64,000 nt of DNA, from assembly GCF_036178145.1 (NCBI RefSeq), contig NZ_CP108067.1, positions 5,952,001 through 6,016,000 of the forward strand, in the 5' to 3' direction. A model generated the notes under the pieces. It was not told the origin of the DNA. It made no database searches and was given only the letters and a program-made list of their open reading frames with translations. A program made the position numbers and the translations under genes. Source of the stretch: Streptomyces sp. NBC_00273 (GTDB taxonomy: Bacteria; Actinomycetota; Actinomycetes; Streptomycetales; Streptomycetaceae). Of the stretch, positions 52,703 through 60,638 are shown piece after piece. Numbering within the stretch: the first letter of the stretch is position 1; every line of letters begins with the position of its first letter.

Positions 52703-53239
52703 GGCCGGTACGGACGCGGATTCGGCCGAGGAGCAGCTGTGCATCGGCATCTCGGTCAGGCCGGGGAAGTAGACGTGCAGGCTGACCGCGCCGTCGAGGG
52801 CGTCGTTGACGACCTCGTGGGCGTAGCCGGGGGCGAAGACGCGCTGGGTGCCCGGGCGGTGGGTGCTGCGGCCGCGGGGGGTGTGCTCGGTGAGCTCGCC
52901 CTCCAGGACGGTCATGACGCCGGAGGAGGCGCCGTGGTCGTGGAGGCCGCTGCCCTGGCCGGGGACCCAGCTGAGCAGCCAGACCTCGTAACCGGGGCCG
53001 GTGCGCAGCCGGTGGTACCAGCGGGTGGTGGCGTCGTACTCGACGAGGTGCTCCCAGGAGGCGCGGTCCTCGGCGATGGAGCGGGCGAGCCCGGCGAACT
53101 CGGCGACGGTGGCCGGGTGTTCGCGGGCGGGCTGGAGGAGGTGCTGGACGGCGAGGATGTCGCCGGCGATCTGGAGGTCGCTCTCGACCGTGGCGGGAGC
53201 GACGGGAGCGGCGGGGGTGGCGCTGTTCGTGCTGTTCAT
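52700..53239 (-). CDS. Cysteine dioxygenase family protein
   Basis: Cysteine dioxygenases use iron and oxygen to oxidise cysteine to cysteine sulfinate. The 179-residue cupin protein carries the iron histidines His100 and His102 in GLHDHGASSG and His141 in GYAHEVVN, with the first cupin strand ending in VLEGELTE. Bacterial relatives may prefer other thiols such as 3-mercaptopropionate. The Ser/Thr/Ala-rich N-terminus is short. The ATG at 53239 has GAGG about ten bases upstream. Cystathionine beta-synthase, an enzyme of cysteine supply, is elsewhere in the window, with no operon link. It is divergent from whiB, with a 628-base gap between them. Confidence 0.88.
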   Translation of the reverse strand: MNSTNSATPAAPVAPATVESDLQIAGDILAVQHLLQPAREHPATVAEFAGLARSIAEDRASWEHLVEYDATTRWYHRLRTGPGYEVWLLSWVPGQGSGLHDHGASSGVMTVLEGELTEHTPRGRSTHRPGTQRVFAPGYAHEVVNDALDGAVSLHVYFPGLTEMPMHSCSSAESASVPA

Positions 53240-53420
53240 CGTGGGGGTACCTCGACGGATGTCAGTCGTGCTGGCGGTTGCTGCGGGGGCGGGCCGGAGC
53301 TCTGAGGAGCCGTGGCTCCGCGGGCATCAACAGCTGCAACAGCAACAGCGAACCTGGGCAGCGCACAGGAACCCACGAATGGGGGTCCGGGTGGTGGCTG
53401 CGGGCGCTGACATGCAAACA

Positions 53421-53450
53421 AGGAGAACGGCTCGGGGGCCTGACTGTCAA
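53421..53450 (-). promoter_or_regulatory. Possible cysteine dioxygenase promoter
   Basis: A consensus TTGACA on the minus strand (53450-53445) is followed after 17-18 bases by TTCTCC/TCTCCT, a weak -10. It would give a leader of about 175 bases. In the rest of the 53240-53691 gap I see CAACAG-type short repeats near 53326-53348 and no gene. Confidence 0.3.
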
Positions 53451-53691
53451 CCCAATGTCCGGTTTGGGGTAAAAGTTTCACCTCATCCGGTTACCGTGCC
53501 CGGAGAAAGGTTTGTGCAGTGTGCGGCAGGGGATGTGGCGCTGTGTCGGCTCTCAAACCAGATCCCGACTTCCGTGACCTGAATGTGATCTGCGCCGCTT
53601 CTCCGGTCGGACCGCAACCCCGCTCGGAGGTGGCACGTGGAATACGGGTAAAGGCGGCATCCTGTGGCGCCAGCGGCATGTGTCACGATTT

Positions 53692-53721
53692 TTGGCGATA
53701 TGAACACTTTCTGCATAGGCT
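53692..53721 (+). promoter_or_regulatory. whiB upstream promoter
   Basis: TTGGCG (53692-53697) and TAGGCT (53716-53721) are 18 bases apart, predicting a start near 53728 and a leader of about 140 bases. The -10 sequence is identical to that proposed for bldA. Confidence 0.5.
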
Positions 53722-53764
53722 TGGTTCCGCAGAGTGAATAAGGGGCCCAATAGCAGATCTCGGC

Positions 53765-53794
53765 TTGACTGCCCCGGAGCCACGCACTTGTAAT
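53765..53794 (+). promoter_or_regulatory. whiB downstream promoter
   Basis: TTGACT (53765-53770) and TGTAAT (53789-53794) are 18 bases apart, with a predicted start near 53801. In S. coelicolor whiB is reported to have two promoters, one of them developmental; two good candidates here agree with that. Confidence 0.5.
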
Positions 53795-53867
53795 TTCACT
53801 CGTGTCGTTACGTAGCAATCAGTGACGACATCGTCACGGGGACGCACAGACAGAGCGAGGGGCGCAC

Positions 53868-54131
53868 ATGACCGAGCTGTTTCAGGAACTGCTGGTCGAG
53901 GAGGCGGACGAAGAGCTCGGGTGGCAGGAGCGCGCTCTGTGCGCCCAGACCGACCCCGAGTCCTTCTTTCCCGAGAAGGGCGGCTCCACCCGCGAGGCCA
54001 AGAAGGTCTGCCTCGCCTGCGAAGTCCGCTCCGAATGCCTCGAGTACGCCCTCGCCAACGACGAGCGATTCGGCATCTGGGGCGGTCTGTCCGAGCGGGA
54101 ACGCCGCCGCCTGAAAAAGGCCGCGGTCTGA
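53868..54131 (+). CDS. whiB: Sporulation regulator WhiB (iron-sulfur Wbl protein)
   Basis: The 87-residue protein is a Wbl protein and matches S. coelicolor WhiB closely from memory. Its four cysteines, Cys25, Cys48, Cys51 and Cys57 (C-x22-C-x2-C-x5-C), bind a [4Fe-4S] cluster. GIWGG (69-73) forms the turn that contacts sigma factor region 4, and the tail SERERRRLKKAAV is the DNA-contacting basic end. WhiB works with WhiA to stop aerial growth and start sporulation septation; in mycobacteria the orthologue is WhiB2. The start has GAGGGG five bases upstream. Two candidate promoters precede it and a hairpin follows. The gene has no TTA codon, so it does not depend directly on bldA. Confidence 0.97.
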   Translation: MTELFQELLVEEADEELGWQERALCAQTDPESFFPEKGGSTREAKKVCLACEVRSECLEYALANDERFGIWGGLSERERRRLKKAAV

Positions 54132-54288
54132 AACGGCCGACGCACCACCGGTCAGGCACCCACCGCACTTCACACTCCATATCGAACGCACCACGGCACG
54201 CACCACGACACGTACGACAGAGCGCAGTTCGACGCACGCCCGACAGCGCGCCGAACGGGACGACGAGCGCGACGCACAGCACGGCACA

Positions 54289-54327
54289 CGGTCCGCCTCC
54301 TGCACCTTCCCCGCAGGAGGCGGACCG
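54289..54327 (+). terminator. Perfect 15-bp hairpin after whiB
   Basis: Arms 54289-54303 and 54313-54327 pair perfectly over nine bases. It lies about 157 bases after the whiB stop, so the whiB message would have a long 3' untranslated region. The next gene starts 90 bases later. Confidence 0.7.
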
Positions 54328-54417
54328 CTGTCGTGGCAGCCGTTAGGGTGGGGCGCTGTCCAGCAGCCTCCGAGGGCACACCACCCCCGGACCCCCGGCC
54401 GGAGGGCCCGTACCGCG

Positions 54418-57400
54418 ATGTCCCTGCACAGCCAGTCGACGGCCTCCTACCAGGCCCCAGCCACACCCGAGTTCCCCCGCCACGTCGTCACCGCGGTCCT
54501 CGTCGCCCATGACGGCGCCCGCTGGCTGCCCCGGACACTCGCCGGCCTCCTCGGCCAGGAACGCCCCGCGCAGAACCACGTCGCCGCCGACACCGGCAGC
54601 TCCGACGACTCCGCGCGGCTGCTCACCGAAGCCCTCGGCGACGACCGCGTCCTGCACCTCGCCCGCCGCACCGGCTTCGGCACCGCGGTCGACGAATCCG
54701 CACGCTCCGCGGGCACCCTGACCCCCGAGGACCTCCCGTACCTCAAGCGCCCCAGCGGGTGGGACCCCGTCAGCCGCACCTGGCGCGACGACACGTACGA
54801 CCTACCCGACCTCCCCCACGGCGAACCCGTCCAGTGGCTCTGGCTCCTGCACGACGACAGCGCCCCCGAACCCGACGCCCTCACCGAACTGCTCCGCGTC
54901 GCCGAGGAGAACCCCGACGCCGCGATCATCGGCCCCAAACTGCGCGGCTGGTACGACAAGAAGCAGCTCCTCGAAGCCGGCGTCACCATCGCCCGCAGCG
55001 GCCGCCGCTGGACCGGCCTCGACCGCCGGGAACAGGACCAGGGCCAGCACGACCAGGTCCGCCCCGTCCTGTCCGTCTCCACCGCCGGCATGCTGGTCCG
55101 CCGCGACGTCTACGACGAGCTCGGCGGTTTCGACCGGCGGCTGCCCCTGATGCGCGACGACGTCGACCTGTGCTGGCGCGCCCAGAGCGCCGGCCACACC
55201 GTCCTCGTCGCCCCCGACGCCGTCCTGCGGCACGCCGAGGCCGCCGCCCGCGAACGCCGCACCGTCGACTGCGCCGGACGCACCACGGCCGGCCCGCACC
55301 GCGTCGACAAGGCCGGAGCCGTCTACACGATCCTCGCCAACAGCTCCGGCCGCGCCCTGCCGTACGTCCTGCTGCGCGTCCTGTTCGGCACCGTCCTGCG
55401 CACCCTCGCCTACCTCATCGGCAAGGCCCCCGGCCAGGCCGTCGACGAACTGACCGGCCTCCTCGCCACCCTGCTCCGCCCCGGCCGGCTCCTCGCCGCC
55501 CGCAAGGCCCGCCGCCGCCCCGCCGTCCCCGCCGCCGAACTGCGCCCGCTCTTCCCCCCGCCGGGAGCCTCCCTCCGGGCCAACGCGGAACAGCTCGCCG
55601 GCTACTTCGGGGGCGACCGCGACACCGCCACCACCCCCGCGGGCCGCCACGGCGGGGGCAGCGTCCTCGACGCCCCCCGCGAGGACGGCGACTACCTGCT
55701 GGAGACCGAGCGCTTCGCCCGCCTCAAGCGGCTCGCCCGCAACCCCGCGCCCCTCCTCCTCGCCCTCCTGGCCGTCGTCTCCCTCGCCGCGTGCCGCGCC
55801 CTGATCGGCGGCGACTCCCTCATGGGCGGCGCCCTGCTGCCCGCCCCCGGCAGCGGCTCCGACCTCTGGGGCGCCTACACCGACGGCTGGCACGCCGTCG
55901 GCACCGGCTCCACCGCCGCCGCGCCGCCCTACCTGGCCGTCCTCGGCACCCTCGCCACCCTGCTGTTCGGATCCACCCAGGCCGCCCTGACCCTGCTGCT
56001 CGTCGGATCCGTCCCGCTCGCCGGCCTCACCGCCTACTTCGCCTCCCGGCCGCTCGTCGAATCCCGGCTGCTGCGCGCCTGGGCGGCCATCGCCTACGCC
56101 TTCCTCCCGGCCGTGACCGGAGCCCTCGCCGGCGGCCGCCTCGGCACCACCGTCCTCGCCGTCCTGCTCCCCCTCCTCGCCCGCGCCGCCGTCTCCGCCT
56201 TCGACCTCGCCGACGGTGCGGAAGCCACCGACCGGCGGGGCGGCCGGCGCGCGGTGTGGACGTACACGCTGCTGCTCACCATCACCACCGCGTTCACCCC
56301 CGTCGTATGGCCGCTGGCCGCCGCCCTCGGGACCGCCGCGCTGGTGCTGCGCCGCGCGCACTGGAAGGCGTACGGCCTGCGACTGCTCGCCACCCTCGTC
56401 GTCCCGCTCGTCGTGCTCGCCCCCTGGTCACTGGGCCTGTTCACCCACCCCGGCCGCCTCCTGCAGGAGGCCGGACTGCCCTACGGAGCCGGCTCCGCCG
56501 ACGCCCTCGGCCTGCTCGCCATCAGCCCCGGCGGCCCCGGCACCGGCGCCGGACCGGTGCTCGTCGGCATCGTCCTCGCCGCCCTGGCCGCCCTGCTGCG
56601 CACCGACCGCGCCTTCGCCGTCCGCACCGCCTGGGCCGCGGCCCTGGCCGGACTGCTCCTCGCCGTCGTCCTCAACCGCACCGCCTGGGCCGGACCCGCC
56701 ACCCTCGTCTACGGGCTCGCCCTGCTCACGGCCGCCGCGCTCGGCGCCGACGGAGCCAGGGAACGCGTCGCCGCCCGCAGCTTCGGCTGGCGCCAGCCGC
56801 TGGCAGCCCTCATCGCCCTGGCCGCCGCCGCAGGACCCATGGTCGCCGCCGCCACCTGGATGTTCGCCGGCGCCGACGGCCCGCTGCAGCGCCGCGACCC
56901 CGTACAGGTCCCGGCCTTCGTCGCGGACGCGGGCGGCGACGACAACCAGACCCGCACCCTGATCCTCGACCTCGACCCGCCCACCACCGTCTCCTACAGC
57001 CTCGTCCGCGGCTCCGGAGGCCGCATCGGCGACGCGGAGGTCACCGCCCGCACCGGCGCCGACGCCCGACTCGACAAGGTCGTCTCCAACCTCGTCGCCG
57101 GCTCCGGCGCCGACCAGTCGAGCCAGCTCAGCGCCTACGCCATCCGCTTCGTGATGTTCCGCCCCGGCGGCCCCGAGGAGATCCGCCGCGTCCTCGACGC
57201 CACCCCGGGCCTCAGCCGTCGCCACCAGCAGGACGGCACCGCCCTGTGGGGCGTCGAACCCTGGCTGCCGCGCGCGGTCATCGTCTCCGGCAAGCAGGGC
57301 GAGGCCCCGATCCCGGTCGCCGCCGGCCCCGTCGAGGTCCACAGCAAGATCCCCGCCGGTGACGCGGGCCGCGTCCTGCGCATCGCCGACCGGGCCGACG

Positions 57401-58095
57401 AAGGCTGGCGGGCCACCCTCGACGGCAAGCCCCTCAAGTCCAAGACCCTCGACGGCTGGGCGCAGGGCTTCGAACTGCCCGCCGACAGCGGCCGCCTCGA
57501 CCTCGTCCACGAGGACTCCCTGCTGCGGACCGCCTGGTACTGGGCCCAGGGCCTCCTCGCCCTGGTCCTGCTGGTGATGGCCCTGCCCGGCCGCCGCGTT
57601 GAGCTCGACGACGACCTGCCGGAGGAGGAGGCCGCGCTCCCGGACCGGCCCGGCCCGGGCGAGGCCGGCGAGGGCCGCCGGGCCCGCCGGCTGCGCGCCG
57701 AAGCCGAACCGGCCCCCGTACCGGTGGAGACCGCGGCGGTCGCCGACCCGTACGCGCAGATCCCGGCCCAGCCGGCGTACGGCGACGACGACGGCTACGC
57801 GTACCAGGCGTACGGCGACCAGGGCGGCTACGCGTACGAGCCGCAGCAACAGGCCCCGTACGACCAGTACCCGCAGTACGACCAGCAGGGCGGCCGGAGC
57901 GGGCAGGGCGGCCACGGGGGGCAGGGCGGTCAGGCCTACGAGGACCCGTACCCGCAGCAGCCCCAGCACCCGCCGGTCCAGGACCCGGACCAGCAGCAGT
58001 ACACCTACCCGTACGAGCCGTACCAGCAGCCGTACGACCCCCCATACCCCCACGCACCGCACGACCCGCGTCCGGACGGGAGCCCCCAGCAGTGA
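54418..58095 (+). CDS. Large membrane glycosyltransferase (family 2) with Tyr/Gln/Gly-rich tail
   Basis: A 1225-residue protein with three parts. The N-terminal GT-A domain (about 22-330) begins VVTAVLVAHDGARWL and has LLHDDSAPEP (metal) and MRDDVDLCWRAQSAGHTVL (acceptor and base). A long membrane region (about 435-825) with roughly a dozen helices follows, then an extracellular beta domain (about 830-1035) and a last helix (YWAQGLLALVLLVMALPG). The final 160 residues are cytoplasmic and disordered: acidic at first, then dominated by Tyr, Gln, Gly and Pro. Such enzymes use lipid- or nucleotide-linked sugars to build wall polymers. The GGAGGG ribosome-binding site is eleven bases before the ATG. 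The DUF5719-type gene overlaps by four bases. Confidence 0.88.
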   Translation: MSLHSQSTASYQAPATPEFPRHVVTAVLVAHDGARWLPRTLAGLLGQERPAQNHVAADTGSSDDSARLLTEALGDDRVLHLARRTGFGTAVDESARSAGTLTPEDLPYLKRPSGWDPVSRTWRDDTYDLPDLPHGEPVQWLWLLHDDSAPEPDALTELLRVAEENPDAAIIGPKLRGWYDKKQLLEAGVTIARSGRRWTGLDRREQDQGQHDQVRPVLSVSTAGMLVRRDVYDELGGFDRRLPLMRDDVDLCWRAQSAGHTVLVAPDAVLRHAEAAARERRTVDCAGRTTAGPHRVDKAGAVYTILANSSGRALPYVLLRVLFGTVLRTLAYLIGKAPGQAVDELTGLLATLLRPGRLLAARKARRRPAVPAAELRPLFPPPGASLRANAEQLAGYFGGDRDTATTPAGRHGGGSVLDAPREDGDYLLETERFARLKRLARNPAPLLLALLAVVSLAACRALIGGDSLMGGALLPAPGSGSDLWGAYTDGWHAVGTGSTAAAPPYLAVLGTLATLLFGSTQAALTLLLVGSVPLAGLTAYFASRPLVESRLLRAWAAIAYAFLPAVTGALAGGRLGTTVLAVLLPLLARAAVSAFDLADGAEATDRRGGRRAVWTYTLLLTITTAFTPVVWPLAAALGTAALVLRRAHWKAYGLRLLATLVVPLVVLAPWSLGLFTHPGRLLQEAGLPYGAGSADALGLLAISPGGPGTGAGPVLVGIVLAALAALLRTDRAFAVRTAWAAALAGLLLAVVLNRTAWAGPATLVYGLALLTAAALGADGARERVAARSFGWRQPLAALIALAAAAGPMVAAATWMFAGADGPLQRRDPVQVPAFVADAGGDDNQTRTLILDLDPPTTVSYSLVRGSGGRIGDAEVTARTGADARLDKVVSNLVAGSGADQSSQLSAYAIRFVMFRPGGPEEIRRVLDATPGLSRRHQQDGTALWGVEPWLPRAVIVSGKQGEAPIPVAAGPVEVHSKIPAGDAGRVLRIADRADEGWRATLDGKPLKSKTLDGWAQGFELPADSGRLDLVHEDSLLRTAWYWAQGLLALVLLVMALPGRRVELDDDLPEEEAALPDRPGPGEAGEGRRARRLRAEAEPAPVPVETAAVADPYAQIPAQPAYGDDDGYAYQAYGDQGGYAYEPQQQAPYDQYPQYDQQGGRSGQGGHGGQGGQAYEDPYPQQPQHPPVQDPDQQQYTYPYEPYQQPYDPPYPHAPHDPRPDGSPQQ

Positions 58096-59573
58096 AGCAG
58101 CGCGCACCCCTGACGCTGGCGGCGGTGACCGCGGCCCTGGCCGCACTCACCGGCGTCGCCGCCCTGACCGCACCCGCCGCCGACGGGAAGGCCACCGACG
58201 GCGGGGCGGCCGCCGCCCGGATGCCGGTGGAGCGGTCCCTGCTGGTGTGCCCGGGGCCCAGCTCCTCGGACATCGCCGAGACCACGTACACGTCCTTCAC
58301 CCCCGGCGCGGCCGCCGGCGAGGGCAAGGGCTCGGCCCGGCTGCTCGGCGCGACCAAGGACGCCAAGCCGGTGCTGGAACCCAAGGAGGCGGGCAAGCCC
58401 CTCGGGGCCACCGCCAGCGGCGCCGACGCACCCGCCCTCACCGGCAGCGCCGACGGGGTCCTCGCCCCCGGCTGGACCGCGCAGCTGACCACCAAGGTCT
58501 CGGTCGGCCGGACCCGCGGCGTGCTCGGCGTCGGCTGCACCGCACCCGGCACCGACTTCTGGTTCCCCGCGGTGAGCACGGCCAAGGGGCGCGAGGACTA
58601 CGTCCACCTCACCAACCCCGACGACGCCGCGGCCATCGTCGACATCAAGATCTTCGGCCCGGACGGTCCGGCCAAGCCCGACGCGGGCACCAGCGAGAGC
58701 ATCCGGGTCGACCCCAAGTCCACCAAGACCGTCCTGCTGTCCACCCTGGTCCCCGGAGCCCAGCTCGCGGACGCCACCGCCCACGTGACCACGCGCGCCG
58801 GCCGGGTGGGCGCATCGGTGCAGGTCGGGGAGGAGGGGGTGGGCGCCGATTGGCTGCCGGCCTCCGTCGACCCGGCCGGCTCGCTCGTACTGCCGGGCAT
58901 CCCGGCGGACGCCGCCTCCGTGAAGCTGGTCGTCTTCGTACCGGGCGAGGAGGACGCGGACCTGAAGGTGCGCCTGGCCGCACCCGGCGGCTCCATCAGC
59001 CCGGCGGGCAGCGAGCAGCTGCACGTCAAGGCCGGTATGACGGCGGCCGCGGACCTCAAGGACGTGACCCGCGGCGAGGCCGGCTCGCTACTGCTGACCC
59101 CGTCCGACCCCAAGAAGTCCGCCCCGGTCGTCGCGGCACTACGGGTCGTCCGCGGCAGCGGCGCCAAACAGGAGATCGGCTTCATCCCCGCCACCGGACC
59201 GGTCGGAGCACGGGCGACCGTGGCCGACAACCGGCCCGAGGAGAACACGACCGTGCTGTCCCTGACCGCTCCGGGAGCCGACGCGAAGGTGAAGGTCACC
59301 GCCTCGCCGGGCACCGGTGGCGGCGAGGCGGCCTCCAAGGACGTCGACGTCAAGGCGGGCACCACGCAGACGCTCGTCCTGGCTCCGGCGGGCGGCAAGG
59401 GCTCCTACGCCCTCACCGTGGAGACCGTCTCGGGCGGCCCGGTCCACGCGTCCCGCACCCTGTCCCTCCCGCACGAGGGCATCGCGATGTTCACCGTCCA
59501 AGGGCTCTCGGACGACCACTCCACGGTCTCGGTCCCCAAGGCCGCCCAGGACCTCTCCGTCCTGACCAGATGA
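58092..59573 (+). CDS. Secreted DUF5719-type protein
   Basis: The 493-residue protein starts with a signal peptide or anchor (LTLAAVTAALAALTGVAALTA, about 7-27). It then consists of repeated beta domains: LLVCPGPSSSDIAETTYTS, VLGVGCTAPGTDFWFPAVST (a cysteine pair), DYVHLTNPDDAAAIVDIKIF and later DYxLTxxN-like strands. There is no catalytic motif, sortase signal or C-terminal helix. The pattern is that of actinobacterial DUF5719 proteins, which regularly follow a large glycosyltransferase gene. The GTG start shares four bases with that gene, so the two products are coupled. A role as extracellular partner of the glycosyltransferase is inference. Confidence 0.8.
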   Translation: MKQRAPLTLAAVTAALAALTGVAALTAPAADGKATDGGAAAARMPVERSLLVCPGPSSSDIAETTYTSFTPGAAAGEGKGSARLLGATKDAKPVLEPKEAGKPLGATASGADAPALTGSADGVLAPGWTAQLTTKVSVGRTRGVLGVGCTAPGTDFWFPAVSTAKGREDYVHLTNPDDAAAIVDIKIFGPDGPAKPDAGTSESIRVDPKSTKTVLLSTLVPGAQLADATAHVTTRAGRVGASVQVGEEGVGADWLPASVDPAGSLVLPGIPADAASVKLVVFVPGEEDADLKVRLAAPGGSISPAGSEQLHVKAGMTAAADLKDVTRGEAGSLLLTPSDPKKSAPVVAALRVVRGSGAKQEIGFIPATGPVGARATVADNRPEENTTVLSLTAPGADAKVKVTASPGTGGGEAASKDVDVKAGTTQTLVLAPAGGKGSYALTVETVSGGPVHASRTLSLPHEGIAMFTVQGLSDDHSTVSVPKAAQDLSVLTR

Positions 59574-59614
59574 CGACCGGATGACGCAGCGCCCCCGGTA
59601 CGCGACCGCCCGGC

Positions 59615-60094
59615 TCAGTCCTGGCCGTACCGGGGGTCCACCGTCTCCGGCGAGAGCCCCAGCAGCTCCGCCACCTGCTCCACCACGATCTCGTGGACCA
59701 GCATCGCCTTCTCGTCCCGCGTCTTGGTGCGGATCTCCACCGGCCGCCGGAAGACCACGATCCGGGCGGGCCGCCCCTCGCGCGCCTCCGACACCGCGCC
59801 CAGCGGCACCGCCTCGTCGTTCCAGCCGCCGTCCGGACCGCCCGGCGGCCCGGGCACGTCACCGATCAGGAACTCCACCTCGGCCAGCTGCGGCCAGCGC
59901 CGCTCCAGCCGCTCCACGGAATCCCGTACGAGGTCCCCGAACAGCTCCGACCGGCTCGCCGCCAGCGGCACCTGAGGAGGGGCCACCGGACCGCGCATCC
60001 CGCGCCCGTGCCGGTCCCGCCGACGCGGGCGAGGCTCGGTTCTGGCCCCCGCTGGAGGGTCGGCGGGGCAGGGCGGAAGAGGGGTGTCGGTCAC
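59615..60094 (-). CDS. Metallopeptidase-family protein with broken HExxH motif
   Basis: The 159-residue protein has a basic, Pro-rich N-terminus, then a domain of about 120 residues like small zincin-type metallopeptidases (PF06262): FGDLVRDSVERLERRWPQL, VEFLIGDVPG, PARIVVFRRPVEIRTKTRDE, MLVHEIVVEQVAELLGLS. A true zincin would read HExxH. Here it is His134-Glu135-Ile-Val-Val138, so the second ligand is missing and peptidase activity is doubtful. The GTG at 60094 has no ribosome-binding site, but TACCCT (60106-60101) is six bases upstream, so it is probably leaderless. It is divergent from the DUF3499 gene. Mycobacteria keep a homologue at the same place (Rv3259, from memory). Confidence 0.75.
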   Translation of the reverse strand: MTDTPLPPCPADPPAGARTEPRPRRRDRHGRGMRGPVAPPQVPLAASRSELFGDLVRDSVERLERRWPQLAEVEFLIGDVPGPPGGPDGGWNDEAVPLGAVSEAREGRPARIVVFRRPVEIRTKTRDEKAMLVHEIVVEQVAELLGLSPETVDPRYGQD

Positions 60095-60184
60095 CCCCGC
60101 AGGGTAGCCCTGAGCACGACACGGGGGAGTGAGCGGCGGTGGAGTCGTCGCGGCCCGGTCAAGAGTGCGGTACCGTCCAACGTC

Positions 60185-60559
60185 GTGAGCCTTGTACGTC
60201 GCTGTTCGCGCACCGCGTGCGGCCGCCCTGCCGTCGCGACACTGACGTACGTCTACGCCGATTCGACCGCAGTTCTCGGCCCGCTCGCCACCTACGCCGA
60301 ACCCCACTGCTACGACCTGTGCGCCGAGCACTCGGAGCGCCTGACCGCCCCACGGGGCTGGGACGTCGTGCGCCTGTCCGACGGCTCCGGGCCGTCCCGC
60401 CCCAGCGGCGACGACCTCGAAGCCCTCGCCAACGCCGTGCGCGAAGCCGCCCGGCCGCCGGGACGCACGGCCGAGGCCGGCGGCCCCGGCCAGGGCGGCC
60501 CGTCCACCGGCGAGACCCGTCGTGGACACCTGCGCGTCCTGAGATCGCCCGATTCCTGA
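60185..60559 (+). CDS. DUF3499-type protein
   Basis: The 124-residue protein has a putative metal-binding pattern with four cysteines: RRCSRTACGRPAVATLTYVY and PHCYDLCAEHSERLTAP. The second half is an Ala/Pro/Gly-rich tail without predicted structure. This is the DUF3499 family of actinobacteria, of unknown function, probably a zinc-binding cytosolic protein. The GTG at 60185 lacks a ribosome-binding site. TACCGT (60171-60176) is eight bases upstream, so leaderless translation is likely. It precedes manB by 79 bases, as in mycobacteria (Rv3258c beside manB, from memory). Confidence 0.82.
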   Translation: MSLVRRCSRTACGRPAVATLTYVYADSTAVLGPLATYAEPHCYDLCAEHSERLTAPRGWDVVRLSDGSGPSRPSGDDLEALANAVREAARPPGRTAEAGGPGQGGPSTGETRRGHLRVLRSPDS

Positions 60560-60638
60560 CGCTCCGGCGGTCTGAAGAGCTGCTGCTGGTTCAGGGTAGG
60601 TTTTGCTGAACCGCACAGGACCTTCAGGAGGGCAGGCA

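Noticed and set aside
53470..53690. WhiG-type (TAAA-N15-GCCGATAA) promoter before whiB
   Set aside because: TAAA occurs twice, but no GCCGATAA-like -10 follows at the right distance.
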